A DNA stretch of 64,000 nucleotides from Reticulitermes speratus (Eukaryota > Arthropoda > Insecta > Blattodea > Rhinotermitidae): NCBI GenBank assembly GCA_021186555.1, contig JAJKFL010000427.1, positions 17,260,505-17,324,504 on the forward strand, in the 5' to 3' direction. Under the pieces are notes generated by a model that made no database searches, was not told the DNA's origin, and was given only the letters and a program-made list of their open reading frames with translations. Below, one piece after another: positions 60,901 to 64,000 of this stretch. The translations under genes were made by a program, and so were the position numbers. The number at the start of each line of letters is the position of its first letter. The stretch's first letter is position 1.

Positions 60901-63900
60901 AGCGTAGCGGAAGCAGCTCGTTAAAGTAAGAGAAGGCGGTGGCGAGAAGTAGTGGGGGCATGAAAAGACCCCACACTTACTCGAGTATTCCACCTTCGAT
61001 GAATCTGTGAGCCTTTTGCTATCTCTTCTGATGAGGACAGACTGGCTGCAGGTGTCATTACGACCAGACTGCAGACCAGGCGACTGTTGGGAGCGCAGCG
61101 GAAGTAGCTCGTTAAAGTAAGAGAAGGCGGTGGCGAGAAGTAGTGGGGGTGTGAAAAGACCCCACTCTTACTCGAGTATTCCTCCTTCGATGAACCTGAT
61201 CAAGGAGCGGCTGTGACTGTAAACTTGATATTGGGGCTGTATGCCCTGAGCCTTTCGCTGTCTCTTCTGATGAGGACAGACTGGCTGCATGTGCCACCAG
61301 ACTGCAGTCCAGGCGACTGTCGGGAGCGCAGCAGAAGTAGCTCATTAAAATAAGAGAAGGCGGTGGCGAGAAGTAGTGGGGGTGTGAAAAGACCCCACTC
61401 TTACTCGAGTATTCCACCTTCGATGAACCTGTGAGCCTTTTGCTATCTCTTCTGATGAGGACAGACTGGCTGCAGGTGTCATTACGACCAGACTGCAGAC
61501 CAGGCGACTCTTGGGAGTGCAGCGGAAGTAGCTCGTTAAAGTAAGAGAAGGCAGTGGCGAGAAGTAGTGGGGGTGTGAAAAGACCCCACTCTTACTCGAG
61601 TATTCCGCCTTCGATGAACCTGATCAAGGAGCGGCTGTGGCTGCAAACTTGATACGGAGGCTGTAGGCTCTGAGCCTTTTGCTGTTTCTTGTGATGAGGA
61701 CAGACTGGCTGCAGGTGTCTATATGACTAAACTGCAGTCCAGGCGACTCACAGGAGTGCAGCGGAAGAAGCTCTTTAAAGTAAGAGAAGGTGGTGGCGAG
61801 AAGTAGTGGGGGTGTGAAAAGACCCCACTCTTATTCGAGTATTCCACCTTCGATTAACCTGTGAGCCTTTTGCTATCTCTTCTAATGAGGACAGACTGGC
61901 TGCAGGTGTCTTTATGACCAGACTGCAGACCAGGTGACTCTAGGGAGCGCAGCGGAAGCAGCTCATTAAAGTAAGAGAAGGCGGTGGCGAGAAGTAGTGG
62001 GGGTGTGAAAAGACCCCACTCTTACTCGAGTATTCCTCCTTCGATGAACCTGATCAAGGAGCGGCTGTGACTGCAAACTTGATATTGGGGCTGTAGGCTC
62101 TGAGCCTTTCGCTGTCTCTTCTGATGAGGACAGACTGGCTGCAGGTGTCACCAAACTGCAGTCCAGGCGACTGTCGGGAGCGCGGTGGAAGCAGCTCATT
62201 AAAATAAGAGAAGGCGGTGGCGATAAGTAGTGGGGGTGTGACCAGACCCCACTCTTACTCGAGTATTCCACCTTCGATGAACCTGATCAAGGAACGGCTG
62301 TGGCTGCAGACTTGATAATTGAAAGACTAAGGGTTAGCACAATAAGCCTAAGGCTGCGGTGCGTCCGGAGCTAATGCCGATGGGCCCATAGACACAGAAG
62401 AAGAAGAAGAAGAAACACCTTGGGGAAAAGAGAAGTTTGTGCAAAGTGGATTCCACACGTGCTCAACGATGACCAAAGAGCCATGCGTGTTCTTCTCACC
62501 AACACCCATCTGCAGCGTTGGAGAAATGAAGGCAATGCATTCCTCGATCACATTTTAACGGTTGACGAGTCATGGATGCATTCATTTGACCCTCAGCTGA
62601 AACAACAGAATGCTGAATGGCGCGCCTCAATGTCACCGAGGAAGAAAATTGCACGGCGCAGTCTGGGCGCTCTGAAAGTCATGCATGTCATGTTCTTCAG
62701 CTGAAATGGGCTTATGCTTGACCATCCCGTGCCAGTTGGTACCACGGTCAATGGCCGATATTACTGCTCACTCTTTCAGCATAAGGTGAGGAAGGCTCTT
62801 TGCCATAAACAACCAGAACTGCTGGAGAGTAGTGCCATTTTGCTCCAGGACAACGCAACACCTCATCGCCATCGTGATGTGCAAAATATGGTGCAACGTT
62901 GGGGCTGGGAGGTGTTGGCACATCCTCCCTACTCTCCAGATCTCGCCCCATGTGATTATTGGTTGTTTTCACGTGTGAAAAATCATCTTCGGGGAAAACG
63001 ATTTCAATCGGAAGATGATATCAACACTGCTGTCACTGCCTCTTTAAGGCGTGTGACCAAGGATGAATACAGAGCTGCAATTGATCGTTTACCACGTAGA
63101 TGGGAAAAGTGTGTGTACAGTGCTGGTGCTTACATTGAGTAGAGGACATATGTGTAAACATTCAGGAATATCAATAGTATTTTTATCTAGTATTTTGTTA
63201 TTACAATAAAATCATACACAAAACTTCTGAAATGCTCCTAGTATAAATCAAGTAAGCCTCAACCCAACACTAAATACCACCATCACTTTACTGTGTAACA
63301 GTCACAACAATCACACTCATCCCAATACCACTGCCTTCAATCTACTACATAAGAATTAAAATAAAATATTATTCTGTTTTCTAAAGGCAAGCACTAGTAC
63401 AGTTGTACTGTTAACACCAATACTGCCAAGCCCAGCATATAGCCTGCAACTGCTTGGACCACAACTCACACATACATATATCTTCCCTGGCACATTTGAA
63501 TAATTATGTATATCTCCAACACCATCATAATGAAGTCCTAATTTTTTCACCAATGATGGTGTTCTGTTAAATCATACACTGAAAATTGATTACAGCTGAA
63601 ACAAGCATTTCTATAAAGTATTGAAACATGGCTGTAGCAGCAACTGTAACAGCTGGAGCTGAATGCATTAAGAAGTTTCTAGACCTTGAATACTGATGAT
63701 ACAGACATAAAGAAAGAAATTGTTAAAATTAAATGTATCTAGTTTGCTACATACATTCAAATGGTAATACTTTTCATAACTAGAACCAAATTTTGAAGTA
63801 AATGGATAGCATAAAGCCTACTGGTACCTGAAATATGGAGATGCAGAAGCTAGCACAACTTTATGTGCTCTGATTTCATCCCCATTAACCACAACTGTCA

Positions 63901-64000
63901 CATCACACAAAGTGCCTGTCTTCTGCAAGTCAAACAGGGTTTGTAGCAAGCAAGTTGGATATATGCCATCATGGAATTTGAACTCTGTACACATCCTGCA
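37104..64000 (-). CDS. BTB-BACK-Kelch (kelch-like) protein, nine-exon model, incomplete
   Basis: Gene-level entry. Exons joined on the minus strand: (64000)63828, 54118-54004, 50169-49867, 47761-47492, 45979-45772, 43769-43591, 40267-40156, 39191-39005, 37326-37104. Every junction has GT/AG and a matching phase. The product has an N-terminal BTB domain (exons 1-3), a BACK domain (exons 3-4) and kelch repeats (exons 5-9, at least five GG-terminated blades plus most of a sixth). Known role of the family: Cullin-3 ubiquitin-ligase adaptors, in which BTB/BACK bind CUL3 and the propeller binds the substrate. Ortholog and substrate cannot be told from this sequence. The exon(s) completing the last blade and the stop codon were not found below 37104. 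The start may be the ATG at 63994 or lie upstream of the window. Confidence 0.85.
37722..37895. mobile_element. Tigger/pogo-type MITE
   Basis: A 174-bp element flanked by TA, with ends CAGTAGAACCTGGATAAGAAG and CTTCTTAACAGGGTTCTAATG (imperfect inverted repeats, about 19 bp). The CAGTAGAACC end is typical of Tigger elements. The interior has AAGAAGTCC-type subrepeats and no ORF. Confidence 0.75.
39005..39191 (-). CDS. Kelch gene exon 8 (blade 4 end, blade 5 start)
   Basis: Acceptor tatag|GT at 39191. The two leading bases complete a Cys codon with exon 7. Encodes DGGGGADMYLKCVEKYDQGR, RRWYTVAPMHEARASFG, then YVMGGYDGTFYLKSVE. Donor GGAAAG|GTGAGC at 39005, phase 2. Confidence 0.9.
39618..39705. 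repeat. Compound GT/GC/GA microsatellite
   Basis: A gtgtgtgtgtg run, a gcgcgtgcgcgcgcgtgcatg stretch and an (ag)n run with a G7 tract, within a kelch intron. Confidence 0.9.
40156..40267 (-). CDS. Kelch gene exon 7 (blade 3)
   Basis: Acceptor ctgtag|GTC at 40267, phase 0. Encodes VFEERQNVWHDVPSMNKQRG, then HHSVVAVGGAIYAIGGI. Donor AATTT|GTAAGT at 40156, phase 1. Contains the diagnostic Gly-Gly of the blade. Confidence 0.9.
41117..41392 (-). mobile_element. tRNA-derived SINE (TTTACC tail)
   Basis: The tail on the plus strand reads taaaggtaaaggtaaagata. Body blocks match 28083-28377. The tRNA-like head is decayed and truncated. Confidence 0.75.
41583..42172 (-). mobile_element. LINE 3' segment, minus strand (pairs with 42340-43562)
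   Basis: The minus strand reads VLYGCDTWREERKLRVFENS, then [28 protein letters not shown] and MRWAVHVAYM, the same C-terminus as at 20712. It is followed by 3' UTR (cagcagagtccttcttgag on the plus strand). A C16 tract (41843-41858) has expanded inside the coding region. Together with the oppositely oriented 5' piece it looks like one insertion with a 5' inversion. Confidence 0.75.
42340..43562 (+). mobile_element. LINE endonuclease/RT segment, inverted 5' part
   Basis: The plus strand reads LPGADIDSDHNLLAEKICTR (end of the endonuclease domain), then WNNINKSMLDTMNDLFQKVD, VEKAIKEMKDKKATGDDDVP, GDVLKLLGEDGLRLMTQLMN, then after frameshifts HCTFSLIAHTAKIVVRIVRT and LRIISEQTSDTDEELCACF, where it stops abruptly. 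This is the region before and at the start of the reverse transcriptase palm. The end lies 28 bp from the kelch exon 6 donor. Confidence 0.8.
43591..43769 (-). CDS. Kelch gene exon 6 (blade 2, blade 3 start)
   Basis: Acceptor gtgtag|GT at 43769, completing a Gly codon. Encodes GTTSTEPLDVVECYSIQSNE, WCELARLPLAVQGAGA, then YVVGGRGKTNCESRAW. Donor GCTTGG|GTATGT at 43591, phase 0. A LINE ends 28 bp downstream of this donor, so intron cis-elements beyond it were replaced. Confidence 0.9.
44832..45142 (+). mobile_element. tRNA-derived SINE with GA/GAA tail (third family)
   Basis: tRNA-like head CAGTGGCCCTGCGGTTTAAG with B box CAGGTTCGAATCCCG near 44895. The body includes ggcagaggtctctgcgtcgg. The 3' end ggggctgttgtgccatgggg resembles the ggctgtaacgccatgg end of the SINE at 34440-34856 and is followed by (GA)n(GAA)n at 45098-45140. 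The shared 3' end suggests both are copied by the same LINE. Confidence 0.7.
45772..45979 (-). CDS. Kelch gene exon 5 (blade 1)
   Basis: Acceptor ttacag|GTA at 45979, phase 0. Encodes VILAIGGKSSGTVLGSVECF, TFGYDSWKCIVPRIVRDGG, then a longer-than-usual loop (VCEDTRVIPTMHYARLYAAV) ending EVFVIG. Donor ATTG|GTATGT at 45772, phase 1. The insert between the Trp and the next Gly-Gly makes this blade about 20 residues longer than the others. Confidence 0.9.
46000..47491. other. Kelch intron, nothing recognised
   Basis: AT-rich intron sequence between exons 5 and 4; no repeat family or open frame of note. Confidence 0.5.
47492..47761 (-). CDS. Kelch gene exon 4 (BACK domain, linker to propeller)
   Basis: Acceptor ttgtag|GGA at 47761, phase 0; exactly 90 codons. 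Begins GVVRWWKYDPSERFEHLKPL, the end of the BACK helical bundle (the usual A...W......R......LL pattern), then VPLDVLRCLKTDPLL, then a charged linker LEQEKEEFEINTHGELHHKK before the propeller. Donor CAAGAG|GTATGA at 47492, phase 0. Confidence 0.9.
47901..48639 (-). mobile_element. Pogo-like DNA transposon, deletion derivative
   Basis: 739 bp with 28-bp terminal inverted repeats (CCGTATATTCTCGAATCTAA then TCCGCA at each end) and TA flanks (47899-47900, 48640-48641), in the intron between exons 4 and 3. Near the high end the TIR core is duplicated (gtgcggattagattcggatg). Internally it carries only a short ORF for a DNA-binding domain; the DDE catalytic domain is absent. Confidence 0.8.
48080..48322 (-). 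CDS. Transposon-encoded HTH protein, 80 aa (pogo/Brinker-like)
   Basis: Intact ORF inside the pogo-like element, ATG at 48322 and stop after ...SDDGESDE. Residues about 9-45 read KRLSYTAKFKREVIRCAEEN, GNRKAAAIFGVDESNVRLWR, a helix-turn-helix of the CENP-B/Brinker type (K..Y...FK...I..A...GN..AA..FGV....VR.W). The C-terminus is short and acidic. In full-length relatives this domain binds the TIRs and precedes a DDE domain, which is missing here. It may be merely surviving or could act as a TIR-binding competitor; expression is unknown. Confidence 0.6.
   Translation of the reverse strand: MEEGHLKSKRLSYTAKFKREVIRCAEENGNRKAAAIFGVDESNVRLWRKHKAVISGCEASRRKFTYVLCSVMSDDGESDE
48953..48992. repeat. (AAT)n microsatellite
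   Basis: About thirteen AAT triplets, close to the SINE at 49073. Confidence 0.95.
49073..49351 (-). mobile_element. tRNA-derived SINE (TTTACC-tail family)
   Basis: Body blocks gcaatgaaggcatatgg, taaccccctcagccactttag-like, gtaggccccagagcagatc; the tRNA-like end ctatcccagctctg is at 49340. A 20-bp segment is partly duplicated inside (gtcagcctcacagcaatcag). Confidence 0.65.
49867..50169 (-). CDS. Kelch gene exon 3 (BTB end, BACK start)
   Basis: Acceptor attgtag|GTG at 50169, phase 0; 101 codons. Encodes VTEESVYLVMEIADFLQVSA, LQAACTQYL (last BTB helices; family pattern LL.AAD.LQV..L...C..YL), then SNCLSVYVRASLRSYNDVAH and EEEFLHVPAETLLSVLSS, the BACK domain start. Donor TTGGAG|GTACAG at 49867, phase 0. 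Confidence 0.92.
50528..52400 (-). mobile_element. LINE 3' fragment split by a mariner
   Basis: LINE sequence homologous to 41583-42172 occupies 50528-50630 (3' UTR, cacagtccttcttaagcaac on the plus strand) and resumes at 51953-52400 (aacctgccacttgtccctat onward, reading RRMRW-type C-terminus on the minus strand). The mariner 50631-51952 sits between them with TA duplicated, so the LINE is the older insertion. Confidence 0.8.
50631..51952. mobile_element. Fold-back mariner with ~460-bp inverted 3' ends
   Basis: 1322 bp flanked by TA (50629-50630, 51953-51954). The left 50631-51092 is the inverted copy of 51492-51952; both are the 3' end of a mariner (TIR ...AGGCGCATTTCAGAAA). The core at 51092-51490 plus the right arm reads, on the plus strand, EVGISPASVYHIL-type sequence, WIPHVLQR/FNDNQKAMRVLLA, TVDESWMHSFDPQLKQQNAE (first Asp), QDNATPHHHRDVQNLVQRWG then a stop, YSPDFTPCDYWLFSRVKEH. 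The N-terminal ~100 residues and the 5' TIR are absent, replaced by the inverted 3' end. It carries CAA where the copies at 55694 and 58969 have a TGA stop. Confidence 0.85.
52401..54003. other. Kelch intron, nothing recognised
   Basis: AT-rich; short open frames only. No transposon boundary seen. Confidence 0.4.
54004..54118 (-). CDS. Kelch gene exon 2 (middle of BTB)
   Basis: Acceptor gattacag|G at 54118. The single leading base completes the Arg begun by exon 1 (AG|G). Encodes AMFTSGLNETMQDRIVMHEM, then FTALRDIICFFYTGEIK, the classic BTB segment (F.AMFT....E.....V.......AL..II.F.YTGEI). Donor ATTAAA|GTAAGG at 54004, phase 0. Confidence 0.93.
54900..55060 (+). mobile_element. tRNA-derived SINE-like fragment
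   Basis: AGGCAGTTAGTTGCCGGCCT (A-box-like) and GGGTTTGATCCCAAG (B-box-like, 54962), followed by an unfamiliar body. Single copy seen in the window. Confidence 0.45.
55694..57017 (-). mobile_element. Mariner (DD34D), full length, inactive
   Basis: 1324 bp flanked by TA (55692-55693, 57018-57019). The 5' TIR at the high end reads (TA)AAGGCCATTTCAGAAGTTTTG on the minus strand; the 3' TIR at 55694 reads CTAGGAGCATTTCAGAAGTT. Inserted within the Tigger element at 55447-57803. Near-identical to the interrupted copy at 58969-63241. Confidence 0.9.
55794..56869 (-). pseudogene. Mariner transposase, one stop and one frameshift
   Basis: ATG at 56869. Residues 1-212 are open and include a paired HTH region (AVECYKSLKEGLGTHAPSYE) and the first catalytic Asp in TVDESWMHSFDPQ. 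A TGA after VMHVMFFS interrupts it (about 56231). The frame resumes MLDHPVPVGTTVNGRYYCSL with QDNATPHRHRDVQNLVQRWG and PDLAPCDYWLFSRV; there are 34 residues between the second and third Asp, hence DD34D. A one-base deletion near 55944 shifts the frame before GKRFQSEDDI. Product length would be about 345 aa, normal for mariner. Confidence 0.85.
57806..58968. other. Kelch intron, nothing recognised
   Basis: AT-rich sequence between the Tigger element and the next mariner; no motif recognised. Confidence 0.4.
59117..59476 (+). pseudogene. Mariner transposase, N-terminal part
   Basis: ATG at 59117; open for about 120 codons through the HTH region (FNVLLGKSAVECYKSLKEGL) to ASVYRILTNTLG, where the insertion begins. 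The frame then runs on about 27 codons into the insert. Confidence 0.85.
59477..62413 (+). mobile_element. Retroelement-like insertion with internal tandem array, GAA tail, 12-bp TSD
   Basis: Bounded by AACACCTTGGGG at 59465-59476 and 62414-62425. The 5' part (59477-60000) is GC-rich with ggctaaaccggtggtagctt, cccaagccgggcaggcctca and a 44-codon frame from ATG 59869 (MDTVINGLDQGVAEAVDLIQ). The middle (60001-62290) is a tandem array. The 3' end, ggagctaatgccgatgggcc followed by (GAA)n (62397-62413), looks like a LINE/SINE poly-GAA tail. A variable-length duplication plus a simple tail argue for target-primed reverse transcription. No reverse transcriptase is encoded, so it is a non-autonomous retroelement of a type I do not recognise. 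Confidence 0.8.
60001..62290 (+). repeat. Tandem array, 11 units of 191 or 239 bp, with 621-bp higher-order repeat
   Basis: The landmark gatgagga(c) recurs at 60027, 60218, 60409, 60648, 60839, 61030, 61269, 61454, 61693, 61884 and 62123. Spacings are 191, 191, 239, 191, 191, 239, 185, 239, 191, 239. The long units contain an extra ~48 bp with aacctgatcaaggagcggctgtg. The first three units (to about 60630) are repeated almost without change as 60631-61250. Each unit has ctggctgcaggtgtc, ggcgactct/gt..ggag, taaagtaagagaaggcggtg and a short hairpin. Confidence 0.92.
62427..63142 (+). pseudogene. Mariner transposase, C-terminal part
   Basis: Continues the N-terminal part after the insertion: GKREVCAKWIPHVLNDDQRA, TVDESWMHSFDPQLKQQNAE (first Asp), then the same TGA after VMHVMFFS as in the copy at 55694. 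It reopens at 62714 MLDHPVPVGTTVNGRYYCSL with QDNATPHRHRD (second Asp) and PDLAPCDYWLFSRV (third Asp), and runs to a normal C-terminal stop at 63142 without the frameshift seen in the other copy. Confidence 0.88.
63242..63827. other. Kelch intron 1, proximal part
   Basis: Intron sequence next to exon 1; a 65-codon minus-strand frame at 63356-63553 has no recognisable motif. Confidence 0.45.
63828..64000 (-). CDS. Kelch gene exon 1 as seen (BTB start), cut by window end
   Basis: Minus strand. ATG at 63994 followed by CTEFKFHDGIYPTCLLQTLF, DLQKTGTLCDVTVVVNGDE, IRAHKVVLASASPYF. This is the standard BTB opening (LCDV.....G..I.AHK.VLA..SPYF). Donor TTTCAG|GTACCA at 63828, phase 2, joining exon 2 to give PYFRAMFTSG. 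TGCAG directly precedes G-ATG, so 63995 could be an acceptor with a 5' UTR or coding exon outside the window. The frame is open to the edge. Confidence 0.9.

Larger units (their letters stand above)
58969..63241 (+). mobile_element. Mariner (DD34D) interrupted by a 2937-bp insertion
   Basis: Flanked by TA (58967-58968, 63242-63243). The 5' TIR CGAAGGCCATTTCAGAAGTT starts at 58969; the 3' TIR ends ...CTTCTGAAATGCTCCTAG at 63241. Subtracting the insert and one 12-bp duplication leaves exactly 1324 bp, the same as the copy at 55694-57017. The insert splits the transposase after ...ASVYRILTNTLG. Confidence 0.9.

Noticed and set aside
60020-62130. Hammerhead ribozymes in the tandem array (ctgatgaggac in each unit)
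   Set aside because: CUGAUGA is present in most units, but no GAAA box with a closing helix II follows at a suitable distance, so the core cannot form.
60053-62271. Repeated ~100-codon minus-strand ORFs across the array
   Set aside because: They are by-products of the tandem DNA repeat. The reading frame is not kept through all unit types and there are no start or stop signals outside the array.

Overview
This is an insect nuclear genome window that is mostly transposable-element debris with pieces of two host genes, both on the minus strand. I infer a large-genome insect, probably polyneopteran (cockroach, termite or similar). The basis is the mix of tRNA-derived SINEs with TTTACC or GAA tails, a LINE whose ORF ends in an [17 protein letters not shown] tail, Penelope-like elements, DD34D mariners and pogo/Tigger elements, plus long introns. 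There are no bacterial operons, rRNAs, CRISPR arrays or convincing functional tRNAs.

Host gene 1 (24387-24999, minus) is the first coding exon of a plasma-membrane-type Na+/H+ exchanger (SLC9/NHE, Drosophila Nhe2-like). It has a signal-peptide-like N-terminus, a long Ser/Asp/Gly-rich linker and the first conserved transmembrane segment. It ends at a GTGAGT donor that lies inside a ~63-bp minisatellite. Later exons are not in the window.

Host gene 2 (about 37104 to beyond 64000, minus) is a BTB-BACK-Kelch protein. Nine exons join with consistent phase: 63828-64000+, 54004-54118, 49867-50169, 47492-47761, 45772-45979, 43591-43769, 40156-40267, 39005-39191 and 37104-37326. They encode the BTB domain, the BACK domain and most of a six-bladed propeller. 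The last exon(s) and probably the extreme 5' end were not found.

The rest is layered mobile DNA. 1-24 kb: a hairpin, SINEs, a fold-back mariner (1798-2636), a LINE 3' end (3092-3905), a hAT-type MITE (7392-7642), DDE transposase relics, a 32-bp x 8 minisatellite (13925-14180), and in the exchanger intron a LINE tail, the 63-bp minisatellite and a Penelope fragment. 25-36 kb: two Penelope-like relics. The one at 30.4-31.9 kb has inverted terminal repeats, each with a well-formed hammerhead ribozyme. 36-64 kb (kelch introns): a Tigger MITE, a LINE inverted by apparent twin priming that stops 28 bp from a splice donor, a pogo-like element keeping only its DNA-binding ORF, a fold-back mariner nested in a LINE, a mariner nested in a Tigger derivative, and a second mariner split by a 2937-bp insertion with a 12-bp target-site duplication and an 11-unit internal tandem array.

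The two host genes show no functional link. The features most worth following up are the hammerhead pair, the tandem-array retroelement in the mariner, the recurring fold-back mariners and the splice-donor minisatellite.
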